A stretch of DNA of 64,000 nt from JABAAE01 sp905480545. Its GTDB lineage: Bacteria > Planctomycetota > Planctomycetia > Pirellulales > Pirellulaceae. Of the stretch, positions 30,769 to 39,035 are shown piece after piece; position 1 is the first letter of the stretch; each line of letters begins with the position of its first letter. A program made the translations under genes and the position numbers. The stretch covers positions 372,001 through 436,000 of the forward strand of contig CALSOR010000004.1 in assembly GCA_943788025.1 (NCBI GenBank), read 5' to 3'. A model generated the notes under the pieces. That model saw only the letters and a list, made by a program, of their open reading frames with translations. It did not search any database and had not been told where the DNA came from.

Positions 30769-31317
30769 CTACCGCAATGGAGCTTTTCCGATCAATCGAC
30801 GAATCAAGCCGATCTGGCCCGCATGCAGCATTTCATGATCCACTGAAAACAAAAGGGCACCGTATTTTGTTGCAAAGGCTGCGTGCGGCGGATCAACTTC
30901 TTCGTTCAAACTTTCCAACGAAAAAGTCGGTAACTCGACTTTGGCTTGCTCAAAGACCTTGTCCAGAACCTCTCTAATTTCCTGGGGCGATGGGTAATTA
31001 CTCGGATCACTATCCGGTGTCGTCCCGCGACTAAATTTCTTTCTAAAGGCCCCCTTCATCAGGTCCAAGTCGACCTCTGCGCGGCCCCGTTGGCGAAATA
31101 AAGTCAATCCGTACTGCGACATCGCGATGTGACCAACCTGCCAAGCGATATGGGTAATTCCCTCAGCCGGCTGGGCAAACCAATCACCATCGTCCAGCCC
31201 TTCCAGAAGTGAAAGCGTGTAGCCTCGAGCAAACTCCAAATGCCGCAAAATAGCTTCAATCGGAGATACAGAATCAATGGCGGCAGTAGTTGCCGAATGA
31301 AAAATGGGATCAGTCAT
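30769..31317 (-). CDS. DinB-family protein
   Basis: A 182-residue four-helix-bundle protein of the DinB/DUF664 type. Metal-binding His residues are seen in HIAWQVGHIAMSQYG near 60-70 and at the end in SVDHEMLHAGQIGLIRRL. The start ATG at 31317 overlaps the last eight bases of the DUF971 gene, so translation is probably coupled; a longer reading to 31443 is an overlap artefact. DinB-fold proteins include thiol-dependent transferases; the function here is unknown. Confidence 0.85.
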   Translation of the reverse strand: MTDPIFHSATTAAIDSVSPIEAILRHLEFARGYTLSLLEGLDDGDWFAQPAEGITHIAWQVGHIAMSQYGLTLFRQRGRAEVDLDLMKGAFRKKFSRGTTPDSDPSNYPSPQEIREVLDKVFEQAKVELPTFSLESLNEEVDPPHAAFATKYGALLFSVDHEMLHAGQIGLIRRLIGKAPLR

Positions 31318-31630
31318 GGTTCTCGAATGAACGTAATAAATCGAAAGTATAAATACCATTGGCATGCCCGTCACTAAAGCGGATCGAATAGGCGTACCCT
31401 CCCACCGGCTCCATTCCCAAAATGGAAATAGGTTGAGCTTCATTCATTGAAATAACAGGCAAACCCATGGATTGATTCGGTTGCGGTGTTGCTGAACGTT
31501 TCTCCCGGCAAGTCGCACATGGACAACGGTCTCGCAAAGCTTTGACGGGGACCTCTTGAGTTTTCGAATCGTTCCACACGATGACCAGCTTTCGATCCTT
31601 GATCGACAATTCAGTTGGCATTAACTCCAT
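31310..31630 (-). CDS. DUF971 protein
   Basis: A 106-residue protein matching the DUF971 / gamma-butyrobetaine hydroxylase N-terminal-like domain. The zinc-binding Cys cluster is in DRCPCATCREKR near residue 40, and GGYAYSIRFSDGHANGIYTF is the family's C-terminal signature. The ATG at 31630 was chosen because AAGGA lies about nine bases upstream and overlaps the end of the kinase gene. Some homologues are linked to iron-sulfur or Mrp-type proteins; no such gene is adjacent here. Confidence 0.85.
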   Translation of the reverse strand: MELMPTELSIKDRKLVIVWNDSKTQEVPVKALRDRCPCATCREKRSATPQPNQSMGLPVISMNEAQPISILGMEPVGGYAYSIRFSDGHANGIYTFDLLRSFENHD

Positions 31631-31634
31631 GAGC

Positions 31635-32396
31635 TTATTCCTTCTCACATTTCATAGATTCTGAATCTGAGATGCGCGGCGGAGTTGCAAACTCAATGGT
31701 AAATTGCGTGCCGACACCCAACTCGCTCTGCACACTGATTGTGCCGCCATGAGCTTCGATAAACCGCTTGGCGGTCGGCAAGCCCAAGCCACTCCCGGCA
31801 TCCTTCCGAGTATAAAACGGCTCAAACATTCGCATCATCGTTTTACTATCCATACCGCAACCATTATCAATCAAATCAAGCGCTACACCACTTTTTGTAT
31901 CACGCGTCCGCACGAGGAAAACGCCGGAATCGCCCATCGCCTCGAATGCGTTTTTGATCAGGTTCTGGAGCGCGACTTGAATCATCTGTCGATCAAGCAT
32001 TACACCTGGCAACGTCGCATCAAGGTGGCGCCGCACCTCAATGTTCCTCTCGTCCGCTTCAACCTCAAAAAAATCAAGCATCGATTCGACTTCCAAATTT
32101 AAGTCACCGATGTGCAAGTCGATTTTCTCAGGACGTGAATATCGCAAGAAGTCGCGAACCAATTCATCCAAGCGACCACACTGTTTTCCAAGCTCTCGAA
32201 GTTTCTGGAACGTACGACGTCCCTCAAGCGTGTCTGCATCTTCAAAGTCCTCAATCATCAACGCAACATTCAAACTGATGACCGACAATGGCGTCTTTAT
32301 TTCGTGCGCTAACGAACCGGCAAGCTCAGCCAATTCATTGTACTGTGCCCGCAGATGCTTAACTTCCGCTTCTAGCTGTGACTCTGATTTTTCCAT
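31635..32396 (-). CDS. Soluble histidine kinase without sensor domain
   Basis: A 253-residue two-component kinase made only of an N-terminal coiled coil (1-25), a HisKA domain with the phospho-His in ELAGSLAHEIKTPLSVISL, and a HATPase_c domain with N box LQNLIKNAFEAMGD, G1 LIDNGCGMD, F box FEPFYTRKDAG and G2 SGLGLPTAKRF. No transmembrane helix, PAS or GAF domain is present. No response regulator is adjacent. The DUF971 gene begins just after its stop, so kinase, DUF971 and DinB are one transcription unit. It resembles NtrB-like kinases fed by a separate sensor (inference). Confidence 0.9.
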   Translation of the reverse strand: MEKSESQLEAEVKHLRAQYNELAELAGSLAHEIKTPLSVISLNVALMIEDFEDADTLEGRRTFQKLRELGKQCGRLDELVRDFLRYSRPEKIDLHIGDLNLEVESMLDFFEVEADERNIEVRRHLDATLPGVMLDRQMIQVALQNLIKNAFEAMGDSGVFLVRTRDTKSGVALDLIDNGCGMDSKTMMRMFEPFYTRKDAGSGLGLPTAKRFIEAHGGTISVQSELGVGTQFTIEFATPPRISDSESMKCEKE

Positions 32397-32462
32397 TCAA
32401 CTTCTTCGATGTCACGAAAACAATTGATCCGTCCGACCGTTAAAATTTCATTGTATGCAAAT

Positions 32463-32491
32463 AAAAAAAGCTCGACGAGTTGGTCGAGCTT
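32463..32491 (-). terminator. Rho-independent terminator after pnp
   Basis: Perfect 9-bp stem AAGCTCGAC/GTCGAGCTT with a six-base loop. On the minus strand it is followed by seven T. It lies about 48 bases after the pnp stop and separates it from the kinase operon. Confidence 0.9.
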
Positions 32492-32538
32492 CTTTCGTTT
32501 TAAATGCAATTGCCTTTCAATAGGCAATCCGAAATGGC

Positions 32539-35367
32539 TTAATATCGGTCGCCGCCACCAGATGAACGACCACCGCCGCCGCTTGAACGACCACCGCCGC
32601 CGCTTGAACGACCACCGCCGCCGCTTGAACGACCACCGCCGCCGCTTGAACGACCACCGCCGCCGCTTGAACGACCGCCACCGCCGCTTGAACGACCACT
32701 GTCACCATTAGAACGACCGCCGCCGCCGCTAGAGCGACCACCACCGCCGCTTGAACGACCACTGTCACCATTAGAACGACCACCGCCGCCGCCACTAGAA
32801 CGACCACCGCCGCCGCCACTAGAACGACCACCGCCGCCGCCACTAGAACGACCACCGCCGCCGCCACCAGAACGACCACCGCCGCCGCCACTAGAACGAC
32901 CACCGCCGCCGCCACCAGAACGACCACCGCCGCCGCCACTAGAACGACCACCGCCGCCGCCACCAGAACGACCACCACCGCCGCCACCAGAGCGACCGCC
33001 GCCGCCTGAACGACCACCGCCGCCACGATAACCACCGCCGCTACGGCCTCTGTCACCGCCCTGCGATTGACGATCATCAAAATCATCGCCACGCGGTTGA
33101 GTTTCATCGTCAAAGTCATCGAATTCGTCGCCATCATCGTCGTCGAATTCTTCTTCGTCGTCGTATCCATCGTCATCGACGTCACTGCCACCTTCGAAGT
33201 CGTTGGATTGGTTGTCCTCGAATTCCTCTTCGTCAGAGCCAGAGCTTGCATCATCTTCCTGTGCAAACTCGTCTTCGATTCCTAACTCTTCAATCGCGAC
33301 ACGACGGCTTAATTTCACCCGGTCATGATCATCAACGCCGATCACTTTGACTTTCATTTCATCACCAACCGAACAGACATCGTCCACGTTGCTGATAAAA
33401 CCATTCGACAATTCGCTGATATGGCAAAGTCCATCACGTCCCGGCAAGATTTCAACGAACGCACCAAAGTCACGGACGCTGGTTACTGTGCCGTCGTAAA
33501 TACGACCGACCTGAACCGTTGCTGTGCAAGCTTCAACTCGAGCCAACGCTGCCTTTGCGCTATCACCGCTCAACGCTGAGATCAAAACCGTACCCGTGTC
33601 GTCGACTTCGATCACGGTACTGGTTTCTTCCTGAATGGCACGAATATTCTTTCCACTCGGACCAATCAATGCACCGATCTTTTCCGGATCGATTTTGGTA
33701 CGCATCAATCGTGGTGCACTTTCGGAAACTTCTGTTCTCGGCTTTGGAATCGCCGATAACATGGTCTTCAAGATATCCATTCGAGCTTCACGCGATTGCT
33801 TCAGCGTTTCAACGATGATCGCTTGACTGATACCAGTCACTTTCAAATCCAACTGGATACCGGTAATACCGTTTTGTGTACCCGCGATCTTGAAATCCAT
33901 ATCGCCGAAGTGATCTTCATCACCCAAGATATCGGTCAAAAGAACAAAATTATCATCCGACTCACGAACCAATCCGACCGAAATACCAGCAACCGGATTG
34001 CTGATCGGGATACCAGCGGCCATCAAACCGAGGGTCGCACCACAAACGGTTGCCATCGACGATGAACCATTCGACTCAAGGACGTCTGAGACAATTCGAA
34101 TCGTGTAAGGCGACTCTTCCGGGTCGGGAAGCACAGGCTTAACACTGCGTTCAGCAAGTGCACCATGACCAATTTCTCGGCGTCCGGGACCGCGGATCGG
34201 ACGGCATTCGCCAACCGAAAACGACGGAAAGTTGTAGTCAAGCATGAATTTCTTCGAATACTCTTCCATCAAGCCATCGACTTTTTGCTCGTCGCGACCG
34301 GTACCCAATGTCACCGTTATCAGAGCCTGTGTTTCACCTCGTTGGAACAGTGCAGAACCATGAACGCAAGGCAGTAAATCGACTTCGCATTCGATCGCTC
34401 GAAGCTTGTTCAAGGCACGCCCGTCAGCTCGTTTGCCGTCAAGAATCAAATCGCGAACGACTTTTTCTTCAACGTCATGCCAGACGACTTTAAATCGATT
34501 GGGGCAAATTGCGTCATCAGCATCCGGATCAGGAATGACGTCTGAAATCGCTTTTTCTTTCAAAGCAGATATCGCATCAGCACGATCCTGTTTGCCAGCG
34601 GTTTGCTTGGCCGCTTTGAAATCTTCATAGTAGCCATCCATCAAACGATCAAACAAACCATCATCTTCGGCTGGTACGTACTCAACTTTTTCGACTTTCA
34701 CGGCATTCTGAAGCTCATGCATCAGTCCGCAGATTTTTTTGATGGCGTCGTGCGCGAAAACAATTGCGTCTGCCATGTCGTCTTCTGGCATTTCGACGGC
34801 AAAACCTTCGATCATGGCAACTTCGTCTTCGCCACCCGAAACGATTAGATCAAGATCGCTTTCTTCCAACTCTTCATGGGTTGGAAAAGCAACGAACTCG
34901 CCGTCAACACGACCAACTCGAACTGACGCAACAGGGCCAGCAAATGGAAGTGGAGAGATAAACAAAGCTGCAGCAGCTCCGTTCATTGCCAACATATCAC
35001 CGTCAGTCTGACGGTCACTTGACATTACGAACGCCTGACATTGAACCTCGTCAATGAAGCCCTTTGGGAACAGCGGGCGAATCGGACGGTCCATCAGTCG
35101 AGCCGTCAACGTCTCCTTCATACTCGGGCGACCTTCACGCTTGAGGAAGCCGCCTGGGAACTTACCTGCCGCACAAGTTCGCTCGCGATAATCGCAGGTT
35201 AGCGGAAAAAAATCTTGACCGGGCCGGGAAGATCCAGAGGCCACAGCACAAAGCACTACAGTGTCGTTATACCGAACCAAGACGCATGCAGCTGCTTGCT
35301 TAGCCAGTTGCCCCGTCTCAAACGACAGAACACCCTTTCCTATTTTCTTTTCTACTTTTACTTTCAC
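32539..35367 (-). CDS. pnp: Polyribonucleotide nucleotidyltransferase with a long acidic and Gly/Arg/Ser tail
   Basis: PNPase degrades RNA 3' to 5' with phosphate. Order: first RNase PH domain (1-210), linker helices, second RNase PH domain (about 310-550; GRREIGHGALAERSVKPVLP, AGIPISNPVAGISVGLV), KH domain (about 555-615; KIGALIGPSGKNIRAIQEET) and S1 domain (about 620-690; YDGTVTSVRDFGAFVEILPG). The ordinary enzyme ends here. The protein continues with about 85 very acidic residues (EEEFDDDDGDEFDDFDDE) and about 155 residues of RSGGGG/RSSGGGGG repeats ending GGGDRY, for 942 residues in total. The GTG at 35367 has AGGAA six bases upstream and is preferred to the TTG at 35373. It follows rpsO, the classic order. 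Confidence 0.95.
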   Translation of the reverse strand: MKVKVEKKIGKGVLSFETGQLAKQAAACVLVRYNDTVVLCAVASGSSRPGQDFFPLTCDYRERTCAAGKFPGGFLKREGRPSMKETLTARLMDRPIRPLFPKGFIDEVQCQAFVMSSDRQTDGDMLAMNGAAAALFISPLPFAGPVASVRVGRVDGEFVAFPTHEELEESDLDLIVSGGEDEVAMIEGFAVEMPEDDMADAIVFAHDAIKKICGLMHELQNAVKVEKVEYVPAEDDGLFDRLMDGYYEDFKAAKQTAGKQDRADAISALKEKAISDVIPDPDADDAICPNRFKVVWHDVEEKVVRDLILDGKRADGRALNKLRAIECEVDLLPCVHGSALFQRGETQALITVTLGTGRDEQKVDGLMEEYSKKFMLDYNFPSFSVGECRPIRGPGRREIGHGALAERSVKPVLPDPEESPYTIRIVSDVLESNGSSSMATVCGATLGLMAAGIPISNPVAGISVGLVRESDDNFVLLTDILGDEDHFGDMDFKIAGTQNGITGIQLDLKVTGISQAIIVETLKQSREARMDILKTMLSAIPKPRTEVSESAPRLMRTKIDPEKIGALIGPSGKNIRAIQEETSTVIEVDDTGTVLISALSGDSAKAALARVEACTATVQVGRIYDGTVTSVRDFGAFVEILPGRDGLCHISELSNGFISNVDDVCSVGDEMKVKVIGVDDHDRVKLSRRVAIEELGIEDEFAQEDDASSGSDEEEFEDNQSNDFEGGSDVDDDGYDDEEEFDDDDGDEFDDFDDETQPRGDDFDDRQSQGGDRGRSGGGYRGGGGRSGGGGRSGGGGGGRSGGGGGGRSSGGGGGRSGGGGGGRSSGGGGGRSGGGGGGRSSGGGGGRSSGGGGGRSSGGGGGRSNGDSGRSSGGGGRSSGGGGRSNGDSGRSSGGGGRSSGGGGRSSGGGGRSSGGGGRSSGGGGRSSGGGGRSSGGGDRY
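32553..33030. repeat. Coding minisatellite of 21- and 24-bp units in the pnp tail
   Basis: Imperfect tandem units that read, on the minus strand, as RSSGGGG (21 bp) or RSGGGGGG/RSSGGGGG (24 bp), with a few RSNGDS variants. The plus-strand core is CGACCACCGCCGCCGC. The reading frame is kept throughout, as unit lengths are multiples of three. The alternative minus-strand frame of this stretch is also open (Val/Ala-rich) but is a shadow. Confidence 0.9.
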
Positions 35368-35690
35368 AATCAATTCCTATTGACAACACGGTCGAAAATG
35401 CCGCAACACATCAATGCGACATACAACGAGGTCATTCCCGTTCAATAGAAAGAATCGTAAACCCTGACAGCATCCAAGCCACAGAAGCACGATAGAAAGT
35501 CATTCGCGAATACGAATTAAAAAATGATGCCTACATCCAGCATCCCTTAAAGCTCCAAGCTACCAATCCTTTGAGATCAATCCATTATTGAACTGATCAG
35601 ATTTGTCTTACGCCATTTGAACCAAAGAAATTTGTTGGATGCGAGCTGACAAATCCTCAATCTCGGATTCGTTTTACCCACAACAACCGA
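35368..35690. other. rpsO-pnp intergenic region
   Basis: About 320 bases with no supported frame. In many bacteria this gap holds the RNase III-cleaved stem-loop for pnp autoregulation. No long stem was recognised here by eye. Confidence 0.35.
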
Positions 35691-35960
35691 CTATTTTCGA
35701 ATACCAAGTTTACCAATGATATCGAGGTAGCGTTGAGCGTCGATGTCTCGGAGATAATCGAGCAAACTTCGTCGTCGGCTAACCATTGCCAATAGCCCTC
35801 GACGTGTCGAGTAGTCTTTGGAATGGATACGCATATGTTCTGTCAAATTATTGATGCGAGTCGTAAGAACCGCAATTTGAACTTCCGGCGAACCGGTGTC
35901 ATCAGCGTCTTTTTTATGCTCTTCGATAATCTCTTTTTTTCGCTCTTTTGTGATCGTCAT
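35691..35960 (-). CDS. rpsO: 30S ribosomal protein S15
   Basis: An 89-residue S15, the standard length. DTGSPEVQIAVLTTRINNLT, EHMRIHSKDYSTRRGLLAMV and SRRRSLLDYLRDIDAQRY are the conserved 16S rRNA-binding helices. The ATG at 35960 is preceded by AGAGGAAA at some distance. It lies directly upstream of pnp. Confidence 0.97.
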   Translation of the reverse strand: MTITKERKKEIIEEHKKDADDTGSPEVQIAVLTTRINNLTEHMRIHSKDYSTRRGLLAMVSRRRSLLDYLRDIDAQRYLDIIGKLGIRK

Positions 35961-36332
35961 CGGCTACCGAATTTCCTCTACAATCTTTTTTTTAGCTTAC
36001 TTTTCAGAGCTTTTATTCATTCTTCATGGGGAAAAACGGCAATCACATTCCTGCCGAGATATCACCCAATATCAAACTGGAATTAGTTCGGACACATTCC
36101 GAACCACCTCTCAATTCAGTAGTCTATCGGATGAAGTACGGCTTGCAACCCGTAAAAAACGATTTTTAATTCTTCCAATCCGAAAAATGGCATTGATCCA
36201 CGAAAATCAAACGCCACACCCTGGGCTGGATCGGTTGCTATCAACCAGCCATTGAGCAACTCTGCGGTTGAGCAGCTTGCTGAATCCCATTCATTTGCAA
36301 CGCTCCACGACGCCACCCGAATTTAAAGTCAG
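35961..36332. other. Intergenic region with one doubtful small frame
   Basis: About 370 bases between rpsO and the G3E GTPase. A minus-strand frame at 36116-36316 (66 residues, GTG start, 17 bases after the GTPase stop) has plausible composition but no recognised family or ribosome site. A 7-bp inverted repeat GTTCGGA/TCCGAAC (36086-36104) lacks a T run. Confidence 0.3.
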
Positions 36333-37436
36333 CTAGCCATTTATGCGATAAATGGGCTCTGGACGCCCCGGTTTAAATGACTGAATGCCGGAAAGCTCTA
36401 ACCCAATATCCAGCCGGCCAGCAAGCGATTCGGCCGATTTCTGAACAATTAGCTGCAAACTTCTTGGATCAGTGCCAACACGAGCATTCACGATCAAATC
36501 CGCAGCATCCGTTCGAATCTCTGACGATAACGATAATTCCGGCGGTTCGTCCGCTACTACGAAATTTGCAACTGCTGATTCGGTTACCGATTGCCCCATT
36601 ACTTTCAAATGAGCCGGTTCAAAATCCGCAGCCACGAGATTGTTGGCAATCTCCTCTACCAACGACAAAACAACTCGATCCAATTCGAACTTCTCCCCAA
36701 CCGACTTGGCCGCGATCTGGCAATTGAACCAACCCAACTCTGCCTCACCCTCGGCGTAAATGTCGTAATCGACGTCCATTGTGGTGCGAACGGCTAACGC
36801 GGGATCCTCCATTAGCCCCACCAGACGATCCACATTCGTCCCCTCCCTGCCACTGATGGTGACCACAGTTTTTCCTGGGAATTTCTTCTCAACCAACCGC
36901 ACCAACTCGCTTAATTGCTCTTCAGTCAGCTTGTCGGCCTTATTAATCGCAACAATGTTGGCTTCTTCGATTTGTTTCTCAAAAATGTAAGCAGCTTTCG
37001 GTGAAAACCCGAGCTTTCCCGTTCCCGATAGGATTTTGCGGCCATGCTCTGGCTTGAGCAAAACGGTTAACGGACCGACTTCGAAGCGTTCCCCATAAAT
37101 TTGTTTCATGGGCTCAATGACAGTCGCCATCAAGTCAGTGCAACTACCAACGGGCTCTGCAATAATGATGTCCGGCAAAGCGTCTTCGGATAATTTTTCA
37201 GCGGTTTCGACCAAGTCATTGAATTTGCAACAAAAGCAGGCGCCAGGCACTTCACCTACGTCAAATCCTTGGGAACGCAAATGCTCGGTATCAACCAAAC
37301 CATAAGCCTGATCGTTTGTCACCAACCCGATTTTTTTTCCCAAGTCGGTATAATGCCGAGCCAAACGGGAAATCAACGTCGTTTTGCCGGCACCAAGAAA
37401 TCCACCGATCATGATAAAGGTTATATTTTTTTTCAT
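36333..37436 (-). CDS. CobW/G3E family GTP-binding metallochaperone-like protein
   Basis: A 367-residue P-loop GTPase of the G3E group (CobW, YjiA, HypB, UreG). Walker A is GGFLGAGKTTLI near residue 12, the metal-binding CxCC motif is in GACFCCKFNDL near 68, Walker B-like IIIAEPVGSCTDL near 92 and the guanine-specificity NKAD in VAINKADKL near 166. The C-terminal half departs from canonical CobW_C. G3E proteins deliver metals (Zn, Co, Ni, Fe) to client enzymes with GTP hydrolysis. The client is not obvious: the neighbours are PLP enzymes. A 12-bp palindrome lies eight bases before its start. Confidence 0.88.
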   Translation of the reverse strand: MKKNITFIMIGGFLGAGKTTLISRLARHYTDLGKKIGLVTNDQAYGLVDTEHLRSQGFDVGEVPGACFCCKFNDLVETAEKLSEDALPDIIIAEPVGSCTDLMATVIEPMKQIYGERFEVGPLTVLLKPEHGRKILSGTGKLGFSPKAAYIFEKQIEEANIVAINKADKLTEEQLSELVRLVEKKFPGKTVVTISGREGTNVDRLVGLMEDPALAVRTTMDVDYDIYAEGEAELGWFNCQIAAKSVGEKFELDRVVLSLVEEIANNLVAADFEPAHLKVMGQSVTESAVANFVVADEPPELSLSSEIRTDAADLIVNARVGTDPRSLQLIVQKSAESLAGRLDIGLELSGIQSFKPGRPEPIYRING

Positions 37437-37776
37437 CGTTTTTTCGAGTTAACTCGCGTTTCTTAAAGGAAATCGGATGTCTCGATGAAATATCGCCATC
37501 CAATTGTCACATCCATCTTCCCTTGAAATCTTAATTTGGAATCATCTAAAGAATAACAACACTTGCCACTGTTTGTCCAAGTTCGGCCCGCACTTCGTGG
37601 GTGCCTTATCAATCCGGTTCGCCACAAACTGTTTGCAAAAACGGTGGGAAGTATTCAAGTCGGTGATGTTGGCTGTCGGCGAGAACTTTCGAAAAACAAA
37701 TCGCCTGAATTAGATTTCTTCAACGATTCATGGGGCAACGACCAGAAAAACAACTGTTCAAATGAATGCTTGAAAA
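37437..37776. other. Divergent intergenic region between GTPase and aminotransferase genes
   Basis: About 340 bases that should contain promoters for both genes. Frames of 60-75 codons exist on the plus strand (for example 37563-37787) but overlap the start of the aminotransferase gene and show no coding character. The only clear element is the palindrome at 37445-37456. Confidence 0.35.
37445..37456. promoter_or_regulatory. Candidate operator: perfect palindrome CGAGTTAACTCG
   Basis: A 12-bp perfect palindrome eight bases upstream of the GTPase ATG. Its position would let a bound repressor block initiation. It does not clearly match the AT-rich Zur consensus often found at G3E genes, so the assignment is speculative. 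Confidence 0.3.
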
Positions 37777-38949
37777 ATGAAACGTAATTTCTCAAATGAA
37801 TTTACCTGGCCAATTCAAGATCCGGAAGTCAAACAGGCACTCGATCGAGCGTACAACGATGGGGACTGGGGACGATACGCGGGCTCCAATTGCGCCAACC
37901 TCCAAAAAGAACTGGGCGATTATTTTTCCGTTGAGCAGGTCAGACTTTGCTCCTCTGGAACCATTGCCGTTGAAATTGCTCTTCGCGCCGCGGGAGTGAG
38001 CTCTGGCGATGAAGTCCTTCTTGCCGCGTACGATTTCCCCGGCAACTTCCGCTGCATCGAATCAGTTGGTGCGACCCCAGTTCTCGTTGACGTCGATTCC
38101 AACACCTGGTCGATGTCAACAAACGATTTGGAGTCTGCATTCACTGATAAAACCAAAGCCTGCATCGTTTCACACTTGCACGGCGGAATCGCACCCATCA
38201 AACGGATTGTCGACATCGCTCATCGAACAGGCGCGGTCGTGATCGAAGACATTTGCCAATGCCCGGGAGCAATGGTCGATTGCGACACAGATTGGCATGA
38301 TAACTTACCCGCCCAACCAACGACTCCAGAAACGGTTCGACAAGGCAAAAAGCTGGGAACGATCGGTGACATCGCAACGCTTAGCTTTGGTGGCAGCAAG
38401 CTTCTAACGGCAGGTCGAGGCGGTGCGGTCATCACCAACAATTCTACTTTCCACCAGCGAGCCACAATCTTTTGCGACCGAGGCAATGACACTTTCCCGC
38501 TTTCAGAACTGCAAGCTGCAGTACTTATCCCGCAATTAAAAAAGCTAGACAAAAAAAATCGTCAGCGACTTGATGCATCGAGAGCACTGCTCGATACACT
38601 GTCGCAAGTCAACGCAGCGAACTCGATCAAGTCGAAATCAATTAAAGTGGATCGTCATCACGCCCCTGCTTTCTACAAAATCCCAATCGCGATCCAATCC
38701 GACGACCCCAGTCGCAAGCAGACGATTATCGATTTGCTTCAATCGCAAAATATCAAAATCGACCATGGATTCCGCGGCTTTACCAAACGCTCCAAACGCA
38801 GATGCAGACTGCATGGCGACTGCCAACATGCGACGACGCTCGCAGCGCAGACCATGGTACTACATCACCCCTGCTTGCTAAGCGACAATTTCCCGGAAAT
38901 CGTCGACACCATTGCGGAAGTTTTGACAACGTCGCTCGACAACATTTAG
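37777..38949 (+). CDS. DegT/DnrJ/EryC1/StrS family PLP-dependent aminotransferase
   Basis: A 390-residue fold-type I enzyme of the sugar-aminotransferase family. SSGTIAVEIALRAAGVSSGD near residue 60 and HLHGGIAPIKRIVDIAHRTG, then VIEDICQCPGA (PLP-binding Asp near 155), lead to the Schiff-base Lys in LSFGGSKLLTAGRGGAVITN near 210. The C-terminal part lacks a strong acceptor-binding signature. Members aminate keto sugars for cell-surface or antibiotic sugars, or act on other keto substrates. It is divergent from the GTPase and convergent with the PLP decarboxylase. Confidence 0.88.
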   Translation: MKRNFSNEFTWPIQDPEVKQALDRAYNDGDWGRYAGSNCANLQKELGDYFSVEQVRLCSSGTIAVEIALRAAGVSSGDEVLLAAYDFPGNFRCIESVGATPVLVDVDSNTWSMSTNDLESAFTDKTKACIVSHLHGGIAPIKRIVDIAHRTGAVVIEDICQCPGAMVDCDTDWHDNLPAQPTTPETVRQGKKLGTIGDIATLSFGGSKLLTAGRGGAVITNNSTFHQRATIFCDRGNDTFPLSELQAAVLIPQLKKLDKKNRQRLDASRALLDTLSQVNAANSIKSKSIKVDRHHAPAFYKIPIAIQSDDPSRKQTIIDLLQSQNIKIDHGFRGFTKRSKRRCRLHGDCQHATTLAAQTMVLHHPCLLSDNFPEIVDTIAEVLTTSLDNI

Positions 38950-39035
38950 ATGGGTGCCCAAAATACAGACCATCGTTTTTTGGCGGAACAGATGAAGAAA
39001 TAAACGTCGCAGCCTGACGACGTGACAAACGCGAA

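Noticed and set aside
32517..33266. Val/Ala-rich 249-codon frame on the minus strand
   Set aside because: It is the second frame of the pnp Gly/Arg/Ser repeat; the pnp frame has full family support.
36086..36104. Inverted repeat GTTCGGA/TCCGAAC as a terminator
   Set aside because: No T run on either strand.
37563..37787. Plus-strand 74-codon frame before the aminotransferase
   Set aside because: Overlaps the true start, and no recognisable domain or ribosome site.
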